Positions 1 to 7,319 of a DNA stretch of 64,000 bases are shown piece after piece; position 1 is the stretch's first letter, and the number at the start of each line of letters is the position of its first letter. Location of the stretch: contig NZ_JAMWEL010000002.1 of NCBI RefSeq assembly GCF_024509555.1, positions 62,001 to 126,000 of the forward strand, written 5' to 3'. The notes under the pieces are model-generated. The model did no database searches and was not told the DNA's origin. It was given only the letters and a program-made list of their open reading frames with translations. A program made the position numbers and the translations under genes. This DNA is from Streptococcus suis (GTDB taxonomy: Bacteria; Bacillota; Bacilli; Lactobacillales; Streptococcaceae).

Positions 1-1
1 A

Positions 2-280
2 ACTGTAGAAGATATTGATTTATTTGAACTAAACGAGGCATTCGCAGCCCAGTCTATACCAGTTGTCGAACAATTAGGAGCCGACCCTGCCAAGGTCAAT
101 GTCAACGGCGGCGCTATCGCTCTCGGTCACCCAATCGGAGCCAGTGGCAGTCGAATCTTGGTTAGCCTCATCCATGAACTCAACAAACAAAACAAAGAGC
201 TGGGCCTCTGTGCCCTCTGTATCGGAGGCGGTCAGGGTATCTCCCTTGTCGTTTCCAATGCACAAAAAAATAGCAACTAA
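2..280 (+). CDS. Acetyl-CoA acetyltransferase (thiolase), C-terminal part
   Basis: This is the 3' end of a thiolase gene that begins before the window; 92 residues are visible. Thiolases condense two acetyl-CoA into acetoacetyl-CoA, the first step of the mevalonate pathway. The visible part carries the family signatures [19 protein letters not shown] (with the active-site His) and the C-terminal catalytic cysteine in CIGGGQG. It ends 24 bp before mvaS on the same strand, which supports a role in supplying acetoacetyl-CoA to HMG-CoA synthase in the same operon. The family call is firm. Whether the enzyme is purely biosynthetic cannot be told from this fragment. Confidence 0.9.
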   Translation, partial: TVEDIDLFELNEAFAAQSIPVVEQLGADPAKVNVNGGAIALGHPIGASGSRILVSLIHELNKQNKELGLCALCIGGGQGISLVVSNAQKNSN

Positions 281-304
281 TCATTTGTAAACAAAGGATA
301 AAGT

Positions 305-1459
305 ATGAACATCGGTATTGATAAAATCGGTTTTGCGGCACCCGATTATGTTTTAGATTTGGCTGATTTAGCCCTAGCCCGCAACATTGACCCCAATAAA
401 TACAAAATCGGACTTCTCCAGTCAGAGATGGCTGTTGCACCCGTCACACAAGACATTGTCTCACTCGGCGCTCAAGCTGCTGCAGCTATCTTGACAGAAG
501 AAGACAAACAGACCATTGACATGGTCATCGTCGGAACTGAGTCAAGCGTAGACCAGAGTAAGGCCGCTGCTGTATCTATTCATGGTTTATTAGGCATCCA
601 GCCCTTTGCTCGCTCCATCGAGATGAAGGAAGCCTGCTACGGAGCTACAGCTGGACTCAGTTTAGCCAAGAGCCACATCGCTCAATTTCCTGATTCAAAA
701 GTCCTGGTCATCGCAAGTGATATCGCCAAGTATGGATTAGAGTCAGGTGGTGAGCCAACTCAAGGTGCTGGCGCAGTTGCCATGTTGGTCACTGCTAACC
801 CACGCATCATGGTCCTCAATAATGACAATGTTTGCCAGACTCGCGACATTTATGACTTCTGGCGACCAAACTATGACAAGTACCCTCGCGTTGATGGTCG
901 CTTCTCTACAATCCAATACACCGACTGCTTGACCACAACCTTTGATTATTACCAGAAAAAAACAGGTCAGTCGCTTGAAGATTTTGCAGCCATGTGCTTG
1001 CACATCCCCTTCTCCAAGCAAGGTCTCAAAGGTTTGCAAGCCATCGCTAAAAATGAAGAAACCCTCAACCGCTTTACAGAGCGCTTCCAAGAAGCCATCG
1101 TCTATAACAAGGTTGTCGGCAACATCTACACAGGCTCCATCTTCCTCTCACTCCTTTCCCTTTTGGAAAATAGCAGAGCGCTTGAGGCAGGGGATCAAAT
1201 CCTCTTTTATAGCTATGGTAGCGGTGCTGTCTGTGAAATTTTCAGCGGTTCCCTTGTTGAAGGATACCAGAAACAATTAGACCAAAATCGCTTAGAAAGC
1301 CTCAACCAACGGACTAAACTCAGCATGGAAGAATATGAACAAATCTTCTTCCAAGAAATCAACCTAGACGAAATGGGTACGTCCATTGATCTCCCAGAAG
1401 ATCCAACACCATTCGCCCTCATCCAAGTTGATAAACACAAACGGATTTATCGTAAATAA
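305..1459 (+). CDS. mvaS: Hydroxymethylglutaryl-CoA synthase
   Basis: A 384-residue enzyme of normal length for bacterial MvaS. It condenses acetoacetyl-CoA with acetyl-CoA to HMG-CoA in the cytosolic mevalonate pathway, which makes isopentenyl diphosphate for undecaprenyl lipids. The catalytic triad is visible: Glu in VGTESSVDQS (about residue 79), the nucleophilic Cys in KEACYGATAGL (about 110) and His in LHIPFSK (about 233). The start has an AAGGATAA ribosome site just upstream. It lies between the thiolase and mvaA on the same strand. Confidence 0.96.
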   Translation: MNIGIDKIGFAAPDYVLDLADLALARNIDPNKYKIGLLQSEMAVAPVTQDIVSLGAQAAAAILTEEDKQTIDMVIVGTESSVDQSKAAAVSIHGLLGIQPFARSIEMKEACYGATAGLSLAKSHIAQFPDSKVLVIASDIAKYGLESGGEPTQGAGAVAMLVTANPRIMVLNNDNVCQTRDIYDFWRPNYDKYPRVDGRFSTIQYTDCLTTTFDYYQKKTGQSLEDFAAMCLHIPFSKQGLKGLQAIAKNEETLNRFTERFQEAIVYNKVVGNIYTGSIFLSLLSLLENSRALEAGDQILFYSYGSGAVCEIFSGSLVEGYQKQLDQNRLESLNQRTKLSMEEYEQIFFQEINLDEMGTSIDLPEDPTPFALIQVDKHKRIYRK

Positions 1460-1470
1460 AAGCCAAAACG

Positions 1471-1503
1471 GCGCCCTTTGGCTCTCATCCAAGGGCGCTT
1501 TTC
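1471..1503 (+). terminator. Hairpin between mvaS and mvaA
   Basis: A GC-rich stem (GCGCCCTTTGG pairing with CCAAGGGCGC, loop CTCTCAT, one unpaired base) followed by a short T run interrupted by a C. It sits in the 68-bp gap between mvaS and mvaA and could act as a partial terminator that lowers mvaA expression, or as an mRNA-stabilising hairpin. Which of these applies is inference. Confidence 0.6.
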
Positions 1504-1527
1504 GTTAGAAATTAGAAAGAGGAAATC

Positions 1528-2799
1528 ATGGCACATTTCTCAGGATTCTATAAGAAATCACGTCAAGAACGCATTGACATCCTCCATCAAAACAACACTT
1601 TGTCACCTGAAAACCTTGATATCCTTCATAAGGACAAAAACCTTTCTGAGGCCATTGCAGGCAAGATGGCAGAAAATCATTTGGGAACATTTTCCCTACC
1701 CTTCTCTGTTCTGCCTGAACTGCTTGTGGATGGACAAATGTATTCTGTACCAATGGTCACTGAAGAACCTTCTGTGGTTGCCGCTGCTTCTTTCGGCGCC
1801 AAAATCATCGCTAAATCTGGCGGTTTTACCACCACCATCCACAACCGCATCATGATTGGACAGGTAGCACTTTTTGATATTCCTGACCATAGTAGAGCAA
1901 AACAAGCCATTCTCGACCAAAAAGCTCGTATTCTAGAAGCTGCCAATCAAGCCCATCCATCTATTGTGAAACGCGGAGGTGGCGCTCGTAACCTGGCTGT
2001 GGAAAGTAAGGATGAGTTTCTGATTGTCTATCTTCAGGTAGATGTCCAGGAAGCCATGGGCGCCAATATTCTCAACAATATGCTAGAAGCTATTAAGGAT
2101 AATTTGGAAGTACTTAGCAATGGACAGGCTTTGATGGGGATTCTATCTAACTATGCAACGGAATCTCTGGTCACTGCCCAGTGCCGTCTATCCCTCTCCA
2201 GCCTTGCAACTAGCTCGGCTATTGCCCAAGAAACCGCTCAAAAAATCGCCCTGGCTAGCAAGCTAGCCCAGGTGGATCCCTATCGTGCTGCGACCCATAA
2301 CAAGGGGATTTTTAACGGTATCGATGCAGTAGTGATTGCGACTGGTAATGACTGGCGGGCTGTGGAGGCAGGCGCTCATGCTTTCGCTAGTCGTGACGGC
2401 CATTATAAAGGCCTGTCCACTTGGTCAATTGATGGGGAACACTTGGTCGGCTCCATCACCCTACCCCTGCCGATTGCTTCGGTCGGTGGTTCCATTGGGC
2501 TTAATCCCAAGGTGGCAGTTGCTTTTGACCTGCTCAACCAGCCCAAGGCCCGCCAACTGGCCTCCATCATCGCTTCTGTCGGGCTCTGTCAAAACTTTGC
2601 AGCCCTGCGTGCCCTAGTCACCTCTGGCATTCAGGCGGGACACATGAAACTCCACGCAAAATCCCTGGCCCTGCTTGCTGGCGCTGAGGAAGATGAAGTG
2701 GACCAACTGGCCCAACTCCTGCGCAAAGAAAAACACAGCAACCTAGAAACTGCACAAAAACTATTATCATCTTTGAGACAACATAAAAAAGAGGGGTAA
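1528..2799 (+). CDS. mvaA: Hydroxymethylglutaryl-CoA reductase, class II (degradative-type fold)
   Basis: A 423-residue class II HMG-CoA reductase, the step that commits HMG-CoA to mevalonate. The substrate loop with the catalytic Glu is visible in TEEPSVVAAASFGAK (about residues 73-87). The catalytic Asp lies in IATGNDWRAVEAGAHAFA (about 270-287), a GGSIG element is at about 319, and the C-terminal flap with its catalytic His is GHMKLHAKSLA (about 371-381). The start follows AGAAAGAGGAAATC, a good ribosome site. In bacteria using this pathway the enzyme runs in the biosynthetic direction; that is inferred here from the adjacent mvaS. Confidence 0.96.
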   Translation: MAHFSGFYKKSRQERIDILHQNNTLSPENLDILHKDKNLSEAIAGKMAENHLGTFSLPFSVLPELLVDGQMYSVPMVTEEPSVVAAASFGAKIIAKSGGFTTTIHNRIMIGQVALFDIPDHSRAKQAILDQKARILEAANQAHPSIVKRGGGARNLAVESKDEFLIVYLQVDVQEAMGANILNNMLEAIKDNLEVLSNGQALMGILSNYATESLVTAQCRLSLSSLATSSAIAQETAQKIALASKLAQVDPYRAATHNKGIFNGIDAVVIATGNDWRAVEAGAHAFASRDGHYKGLSTWSIDGEHLVGSITLPLPIASVGGSIGLNPKVAVAFDLLNQPKARQLASIIASVGLCQNFAALRALVTSGIQAGHMKLHAKSLALLAGAEEDEVDQLAQLLRKEKHSNLETAQKLLSSLRQHKKEG

Positions 2800-2811
2800 C
2801 CTCTTTTTTAG
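2784..2811. terminator. Bidirectional terminator between mvaA and the GNAT gene
   Basis: The stem AAAAAGAGG pairs with CCTCTTTTT across a short loop and has A and T runs on either side, so it can end transcription of both convergent genes. It overlaps the mvaA stop codon and the end of the minus-strand acetyltransferase. Confidence 0.85.
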
Positions 2812-3275
2812 TCAATTATTTGCTCCATGCGGAACTTTTGCGGCTTCATACCTAAACGTTCATAAAATCGAACGGCTCCCGAATTGTCAGCCCATACATC
2901 CAATGTTAGGTTGTGACAACCTTGTTCCTTGGCATAGGAAAGGGCAAAGTCGTAGAATTGCTCACCGATTTTTTGACCACGCACAGCACTAGCCACGCAC
3001 AAATCATCTATGAACAGGGTTTTGATCGGTTCCAAAACATCACCTGTCGCAGTCCTAAGCTCACAAAATAGATGGCCAACCACTTGACCGTCCACTTCAT
3101 AAACAAAAATTGGCTTAGCTGGATTGTCCAAAAGTGCCTTTAAGTCTTCCTCAGAAAATTTTTGCCCTTCACACTTAAAAATATCTGGTCGTGCCTGATG
3201 ATGAACCTGTAAAATCTCTTGCAGCAACTCATTCAATGCTGAAATATCAGACTGTCTAGCTCTCCTAATAGTCAT
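2808..3275 (-). CDS. GNAT family N-acetyltransferase
   Basis: A 155-residue protein with a full GNAT fold. The acetyl-CoA binding motif A is seen as VASAVRGQKIGEQF (R-G-Q-K-I-G at about residue 100), followed by the usual NSGAVRFYERLGMK segment near the C-terminus. GNAT enzymes move an acetyl group from acetyl-CoA to an amine; the substrate cannot be read from the sequence. It is a single gene with its own promoter and a shared terminator with mvaA. Confidence 0.88.
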   Translation of the reverse strand: MTIRRARQSDISALNELLQEILQVHHQARPDIFKCEGQKFSEEDLKALLDNPAKPIFVYEVDGQVVGHLFCELRTATGDVLEPIKTLFIDDLCVASAVRGQKIGEQFYDFALSYAKEQGCHNLTLDVWADNSGAVRFYERLGMKPQKFRMEQIID

Positions 3276-3303
3276 AACTTTATCCCCCTAATTTTTGATT
3301 TCT

Positions 3304-3331
3304 ATTATAACACATGTTCATTTTTTATCAA
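3304..3331 (-). promoter_or_regulatory. Promoter of the GNAT gene
   Basis: On the minus strand a TTGATA -35 box (3326-3331) is separated by 16 bp from a perfect TATAAT -10 box (3304-3309), preceded by TGT, which gives an extended -10. It lies about 30 bp before the start codon. Confidence 0.8.
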
Positions 3332-3365
3332 AATAGGTCTAAAGACCGATGAATTATCTGAAAAT

Positions 3366-3390
3366 TAGGATATACTATAAGTGTATCCTA
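3366..3390. repeat. 25-bp near-perfect palindrome, possible operator
   Basis: AGGATATACT-ATA-AGTGTATCCT forms an inverted repeat with ten-base arms and one mismatched pair, 35 bp upstream of the GNAT -35 box. It has no T run and so does not look like a terminator. It could be a regulator-binding site; no regulator is known from this window. Confidence 0.5.
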
Positions 3391-3770
3391 AAATTTTTCA
3401 TAAATCTCCTTAAAAATCGGTCTACCTAGGCTGATTTTTTTGTTTTCCCACGCTATCTAAAATGCCATCGCAATTTAAATCACTTGATGACACTTATAGA
3501 ATGGCTTTTCTTGCTTGACCAAACACTTCTCAATCGGTGCACTCACTTCCTCTTGAGTGAATATTTTTTCAGTAGTTATAGCTATTTTTGAGATATCGAC
3601 TGTCTCGTTTTCGGTCTCAACTACTGTATCTTTTATTTTTCTGCTGTCAATTGGGTGGCCTTATTCTCTCATCTTTCAACCTGAGACCATTTCTTATTGA
3701 TTCGCTTGTTACTCATAGCAACCCTTTTCTATTTTTGCAACAAAAAAGCACTCGATTTCTCGAATGCATA
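3391..3770 (-). pseudogene. Degenerate remnants at the end of the toxin island
   Basis: There is no intact gene here. On the minus strand an AAAGGG ribosome site and a start at 3716 open the same MSNKR leader seen in two other copies (4071-4226 and 5316-5345), but the frame stops after 15 codons. A second frame, blocked by a stop before it, runs on to a TAA at 3475-3477 and encodes about 60 residues ending PFYKCHQVI. I do not recognise it. The block looks like the decayed third copy of the repeated cassette described further upstream. Confidence 0.4.
3742..3767 (-). terminator. Terminator after the first CPCC gene
   Basis: On the minus strand GCATTCGA-GAAA-TCGAGTGC forms an 8-bp stem with a GAAA tetraloop, followed by six T. 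Near-identical hairpins occur at 4823-4849 and 5373-5399, each closing one toxin/immunity cassette. Confidence 0.8.
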
Positions 3771-3947
3771 TTAAATAATTGGCCGACCTTCCACAAACGC
3801 TTTTTTTGCTTCTTCCAAAGTCATTTTATTAGGACCTCCGTCTATATTTGTTTCTCCAGTGTTTTCCCAATTACATTCACACACATCAAATAACATGACA
3901 TCCCGATTGCAAACCGGGCAGTGAATGTACTCTTCCCCATCAATCAA
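3771..3947 (-). pseudogene. CPCC cysteine-rich protein, copy 1 (start probably lost)
   Basis: An open frame of 58 codons closely matching the intact copy at 4852-5058: CPVC and CECNWENTGE metal-ligand-like cysteines, then a shared tail TNIDGGPNKMTLEEAKKAF. The only in-frame start is a TTG with no ribosome site, and the first ten residues of copy 2 are missing, so the gene is probably broken. CPCC-type proteins are small cysteine-rich proteins, here placed directly behind a toxin-like tail, which suggests an immunity or accessory role (inference). Confidence 0.55.
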
Positions 3948-4105
3948 GAAAATCTCGTATATAGTTGTTACGATAATACTCCTCTCCGCCAGCTGGATTT
4001 ATTTCTCCAACAGCAATTACCCCTGTTTCCTTATCATTTCTGACACGTCTTGTTTCTGTATCATATTCCATTATTTGGTCGCTAATCGGACCTGATAACA
4101 ATTGC
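3940..4105 (-). pseudogene. Toxin-tail-like fragment, copy 1
   Basis: An open frame with no proper start that encodes about 54 residues: SDQIMEYDTETRRVRNDKET, then GVIAVGEINPAGGEEYY, ending RDFLD. It overlaps the CPCC reading frame by a few bases at its 3' end. A second copy at 5024-5221 keeps the same core (RRVRNDKETGAIAIGEINPAGG) but has a different end. It lies one frame away from the MSNKR gene in front of it in both copies, so a single-base change separates two halves of what was probably one gene. Confidence 0.5.
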
Positions 4106-4226
4106 TAAAAAATACATCAAACATTATTTTCATTCTTTGTTCTTCACTTAATCCCTCTGGATATTCTACTTTTGCAACTGTTTCACCGTTCATTTTAATT
4201 TCTGCTCGTACACGTTTGTTACTCAA
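4071..4226 (-). CDS. Small MSNKR-type protein (51 aa), toxin-cassette remnant
   Basis: A 51-codon frame starting with TTG behind AAAGGGGGTCGC, which fits a ribosome site. The core KMNGETVAKVEYPEGLSEEQ is conserved in the damaged copy near 5200-5345. I do not recognise the family. It is probably the N-terminal half of a former larger gene whose second half (3940-4105) now lies one frame away. It may be expressed as a short peptide or be dead. Confidence 0.4.
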   Translation of the reverse strand: MSNKRVRAEIKMNGETVAKVEYPEGLSEEQRMKIMFDVFFSNCYQVRLATK

Positions 4227-4284
4227 AGCGACCCCCTTTCTATTTTCATCAATAAAAAAAGGGAGCGGGAAAGAACTCGAATGG

Positions 4285-4432
4285 TAAAAAAGTGTTCGTC
4301 TTCCCACCCCCGCACAGTTGATTTGGTCAGATTTGGAGGGTAAAACACGAACAAATCTGCTAATCAACCACTGCACTGAGATGTTGACACGAACCCTGAG
4401 AAGCGAGTTTGGGCTTTTTGCCTAGCCTCAAT
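4285..4432 (-). other. Non-coding stretch inside the toxin island
   Basis: No convincing frame is present. On the minus strand it holds a GGCAAAAAGCCC hairpin core near 4410-4425, which may be a terminator-like structure behind the 84-residue gene. A G-rich stretch (GTGCGGGGGTGGGAAG) lies near 4302-4318. Sequence of this kind may be a remnant of a repeated element, but no second copy was found in the window. Confidence 0.3.
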
Positions 4433-4438
4433 AAAATA

Positions 4439-4693
4439 CTAAGTGACTAAACCACCAAATCGGTACGTTATCAACTCAACGACTTTGTCATCGTCCCCAG
4501 AATAATTAATGATGCCCAATAAGTCCAATGCCGCCTCAGCAAATTGTCCTTCACTGAAACCCATCAAATGCTCTTGGGAACCAACCAATTTCTTTAAATC
4601 GGAAATAGTATCAGGGTCAGACTTTTTCTGTTTTACAACTTCTATAATTGACATCATTCTATCATGTAAAACATCATCATTTAAGTTAATCAT
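4439..4693 (-). CDS. Putative immunity protein, 84 aa
   Basis: A small acidic helical-looking protein (MINLNDDVLHDRMMSIIEV...) with a very strong ribosome site GGAGGGAGGG seven bases before its ATG. The stop codon of a short frame upstream (4694-4786) directly abuts this ATG, so the pair is probably translationally coupled. Position behind a toxin-like tail, size and acidity all fit an immunity protein. The family is not one I recognise, so the function is inferred from context only. Confidence 0.6.
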   Translation of the reverse strand: MINLNDDVLHDRMMSIIEVVKQKKSDPDTISDLKKLVGSQEHLMGFSEGQFAEAALDLLGIINYSGDDDKVVELITYRFGGLVT

Positions 4694-4786
4694 TTAAATC
4701 CCTCCCTCCAAAATTCTATTCCATTCTTTGGTTTTATTCAACTCCAGTTTAACAACTAATTCAGCATTTTTCAAGCGTTTTGACAT
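4694..4786 (-). pseudogene. 30-codon toxin tail preceding the 84-aa gene
   Basis: A short frame (MSKRLKNAELVVKLELNKTK, then EWNRILEGGI) whose TAA is immediately followed by the ATG of the putative immunity gene. There is no good ribosome site of its own. It is best read as the surviving C-terminal end of a toxin whose body has been deleted. Confidence 0.45.
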
Positions 4787-4822
4787 GATTATTTCTATGG
4801 TGTACCGATGCAAACAATGGTA

Positions 4823-4849
4823 GAAAAAGCACCCGATTTCTCGAATGCA
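4823..4849 (-). terminator. Terminator after the second CPCC gene
   Basis: On the minus strand GCATTCGA-GAAA-TCGGGTGC followed by TTTTTC, homologous to the hairpin at 3742-3767. Confidence 0.75.
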
Positions 4850-4851
4850 TA

Positions 4852-5058
4852 TTAAATAATTGGCCGACCTTCCGAAAACGCTTTTTTTGCTTCTTCCAAA
4901 GTCATTTTATTAGGACCTCCGTCAATATTTGTTTCTCCAGTGTTTTGCCATTTACAGGTGTCACAAATATCATAGTCCATGACATCATGACCGCAAACAG
5001 GACATTGTAGCCATACATATCCATCAACTATCCAAGTCTTTTGCGACTTCTCTGTCAT
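4852..5058 (-). CDS. CPCC-type cysteine-rich protein, 68 aa
   Basis: The intact copy of the cassette. It starts at MTEKSQKTW behind a GGGGGAG ribosome site seven bases upstream; this is preferred to an ATG six codons earlier. Four cysteines are arranged as CPVC and CDTC, spaced like a small zinc-binding knuckle, followed by WQNTGETNIDGGPNKMTLEE. The family (cysteine-rich CPCC) is widespread as small single-domain proteins, often near toxin loci. It overlaps the end of a toxin-like frame (5024-5221). The function is unproven; an immunity or antitoxin-like role is inference. Confidence 0.65.
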   Translation of the reverse strand: MTEKSQKTWIVDGYVWLQCPVCGHDVMDYDICDTCKWQNTGETNIDGGPNKMTLEEAKKAFSEGRPII

Positions 5059-5221
5059 AGCAAGCTCCCCCTTCATCTGGTTTTAACATGGTTGTAATTT
5101 TCACTCCGCCAGCTGGATTTATTTCTCCAATAGCAATTGCCCCTGTTTCCTTATCATTTCTGACACGTCTTGTATCTGTATCATATCCCATTATTTGGTC
5201 ACTAACCAGAACTGATAGCAA
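5024..5221 (-). pseudogene. Toxin-tail-like fragment, copy 2
   Basis: An open frame containing SDQIMGYDTDTRRVRNDKET and GAIAIGEINPAGG, homologous to 3940-4105, then a different tail ending AKDLDS. It overlaps the CPCC start by 35 bp. No ribosome site supports an independent start, so it is taken as the out-of-frame second half of a broken gene. Confidence 0.45.
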
Positions 5222-5345
5222 CTCCTAAAAAATACATCAAATATTATTTTCATTCTCTGTTCTTCAGTTAATCCATTTGTATATTCTACTTTTGCAACTG
5301 TTTCACCGTTCATTTTTATTCAGCTTGTACACGTTTGTTACTCAT
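5190..5345 (-). pseudogene. MSNKR-type gene, copy 2, frameshifted
   Basis: It has the better start of the copies (AAAGGAAGTCGC then ATG at 5345) but reads MSNKRVQAE and hits TAA at 5316-5318. Compared with the copy at 4071-4226 one base is missing at GCTGAA-TAAAAATG. After that base the homologous frame continues (KMNGETVAKVEYTNGLTEEQ). Confidence 0.6.
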
Positions 5346-5372
5346 AGCGACTTCCTTTCTATTTTCAGCAAC

Positions 5373-5399
5373 AAAAAAGTACTCGATATCTCGAATGCT
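5373..5399 (-). terminator. Terminator after the 77-aa gene
   Basis: On the minus strand AGCATTCGA-GATA-TCGAGTACT followed by TTTTTG, with one mismatch in the stem. It is related to the hairpins at 3742 and 4823. Confidence 0.7.
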
Positions 5400-5406
5400 T
5401 TAATTA

Positions 5407-5640
5407 TCATGCTGTTAACAACATCCAGCTTTCTCTCAATGTTGTTCCGTGTAAATCAAGGTCCAACAATTCATCAAAGCTACTAAATTTTTGCTCATTG
5501 ACACCAAAAGGTTCAGAAATTACATTATCATCCCCTGAATAGCCAATGTAGTAGTCTATTCCATTCAACTTGAGGTTATACTCTTCACCACATTCTATGC
5601 TTTCTCTGAAATCATCAATTGACTTAAAAAAACTATTCAT
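5407..5640 (-). CDS. Putative immunity protein, 77 aa
   Basis: A small acidic protein (MNSFFKSIDDFRESIECGEE...) with a GAAAGGAATC ribosome site and an ATG that overlaps the end of a toxin-like frame by 8 bp. That overlap couples translation of toxin tail and this protein, the usual order in polymorphic toxin loci, where the immunity gene directly follows the toxin. I do not recognise the family. The immunity role is inferred from position, size and charge. Confidence 0.65.
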   Translation of the reverse strand: MNSFFKSIDDFRESIECGEEYNLKLNGIDYYIGYSGDDNVISEPFGVNEQKFSSFDELLDLDLHGTTLRESWMLLTA

Positions 5641-5977
5641 TGTGTCTGATTCCTTTCAAATCTTTATTTGCAATTCGTTCAGCGAATGTTAAATCATTTT
5701 CTTTTGAACGTTTCTTCTTAGAAATACCTTTGTTATCTCTCCACCAAGTCCAATCATGAGAATGTGGGACTAGCGTATGAATACCCAGCCACTTATGATC
5801 TGTATTAGCAATATCAAATGTAGCTAAACCAGTTTTGTCAAAATATCTCCGCTGGATTAACTCACCTTCTTTGAATAAATCAACAACACTGTTCGGACTT
5901 GATTTTTTAGGAACTTTCGCACCATTAATATCTATGGTGCTTTTTCTTAATTTTTCATCTACTCTACATCGCGTACA
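5633..5977 (-). pseudogene. Polymorphic-toxin C-terminal domain (tail), frameshifted from its body
   Basis: An open frame of about 110 residues reading EKLRKSTIDINGAKVPKKSS, then RRYFDKTGLATFDIANTDH and HTLVPHSHDWTWWRDNKG, ending KGIRHNE. The histidine/tryptophan-rich HSHDWTWW block resembles the end of nuclease-type toxin tips found at the C-terminus of large secreted toxins. It lacks a start and is one frame away from the upstream linker segment at 5959-6170. The family call rests on motif resemblance only. Confidence 0.55.
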
Positions 5978-6170
5978 TTAGACTTCAACTGTATATATTC
6001 CTCAGTTTGATTATACCTCATCCTTTGGTGTTTATCAATTGATGACGGCGCATTTTCTCCTAACAAACTATTAATATTATCATATTCTTCACGATTTTTT
6101 TCAAGTTGCTGCCTCTGCTTCAATTCCGTCTCTGCCCAACTCACAGGGTCATCATGATATCTCTCCCTAT
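5959..6170 (-). pseudogene. Toxin linker segment
   Basis: The frame reads DRDRERYHDDPVSWAETELK, a charged coiled-coil-like stretch, then LLGENAPSSIDKHQRMRYNQ and TEEYIQLKSNVRDVE before a stop. This NAP...MRYN pattern is like the linker before the toxin tip in phage-head-like or LXG-type toxins. It must once have continued into the tail at 5633-5977; a frameshift near 5960 now separates them. The 5' side is cut off at about 6170-6180, where a tyrosine integrase in the opposite orientation begins. Confidence 0.5.
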
Positions 6171-6174
6171 CTCG

Positions 6175-7231
6175 ATCCTGATAAAGAAAAATACTCCACG
6201 GATCAGAAAAGAGGCTCAGAAAATACTGGATGCAAAGATAGCGGACATCCTCAGCAAGCTGAAAAGCTCTGAAATGCTATTTGCAGACCTTTTCGACCAA
6301 TGGTGGAATTTTTACCAACAAGAAATCAAACGTACCTCTATCGCTTCTCTGAAGGGCAATATTAAAGAAATAAGAGAGAGTTTCGGCATTGGCGTCAAAG
6401 TAGTCAATATTGACCCAAAATACGTCCAAAATTACCTAGACAACCTGGATTGCTCCAGAAACAAGAAAGAGCGTAACAAATCCATGTTGAACCTTGCTTT
6501 TGATTATGCAGTCGATCTGGACATCATCAAGGAAAATCCATCAAGAAGGGCCAAACTGCCACGGATCAAAAAGACCTTGGAAGATTGGAAAAAGATTGAA
6601 GAAAAATATCTTGAGGAAGACGAAAGTAAAACCACTACTTGAAGAACTCTGTCGCAGACCTAGCACATACCGGATTGGGTTAGCCGGGGAATTTATGAGC
6701 TTGAACGGTTGTCGAATTGGAGAGTTAATCTGTATTGAGCCTGAAGACCGAAATTTTGAGACCAGGCAATTAGAACTCCATGGAACCTATGATCATACTG
6801 AAGGCTACCGCAACGGGGAGAAAACAACTCCAAAGACCGTCGCTTCATACCGTGAAACACTCATGACCAAGCGAGAAATGGAAATTATTCAAGAGTTTGA
6901 ATTTATGAATGAGCTAGAAAAAAATACCAACCCACGATATAAAGATAAGGGCTACATCTTTACAACCAAGAATGGTGTACCGATGCAAACTAACTCTTTC
7001 AACTTGGCTCTAAAAAAAGCGAATGAACGGCTTGAGAAACCTATACAGAAAAACCTAACCAGCCACATCTTCCGTCATACCCTTGTTAGCCGTCTTGCTG
7101 AGAATAATATCCCTTTAAAAGCTATTATGGACCGTGTGGGGCATGCAGATGCCAAAACAACTATCCAAATCTATACCCATGTTACCAAGAAAATGAAATC
7201 AAATGTGGCAGATATCATGGAAAACTACTAA
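6175..7231 (+). pseudogene. Phage/ICE-type tyrosine integrase, 5'-truncated and frameshifted
   Basis: The remnant starts at KKNTPRIRKEAQKIL, so roughly the first 40 residues of a normal integrase are gone. A SAM-like core-binding domain follows, then the catalytic domain with CRIGE (first Arg), HIFRHTLVSRL (His-x-x-Arg) and VGHADAKTTIQIYTHV (catalytic Tyr). The frame is broken near 6628: an extra A in GAAAGTAAAACC puts the catalytic half in another frame. The active-site residues are all still present. It lies 30 bp from the hup terminator, so the 3' flank of hup may have been the integration site. Confidence 0.8.
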
Positions 7232-7262
7232 AGTTTTGCCCCTTATTTGCCCCTTAAACAAG

Positions 7263-7310
7263 AAAAAAGCCTACTGCACAACGTAGAAACGTTGATACAA
7301 TAGGCTTTTT
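7263..7310. terminator. Bidirectional terminator between integrase remnant and hup
   Basis: AAAAAGCCTA pairs with TAGGCTTTTT and an inner CAACG/CGTTG stem caps it around loop TAGAAA. A and T runs on both sides suit both convergent genes. It may also be part of the former attachment site. Confidence 0.8.
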
Positions 7311-7319
7311 AATGCTGAA

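Noticed and set aside
3588-3893. Plus-strand 101-codon frame
   Set aside because: It runs antisense to the CPCC/MSNKR remnants, is Phe/Leu-rich and has no family.
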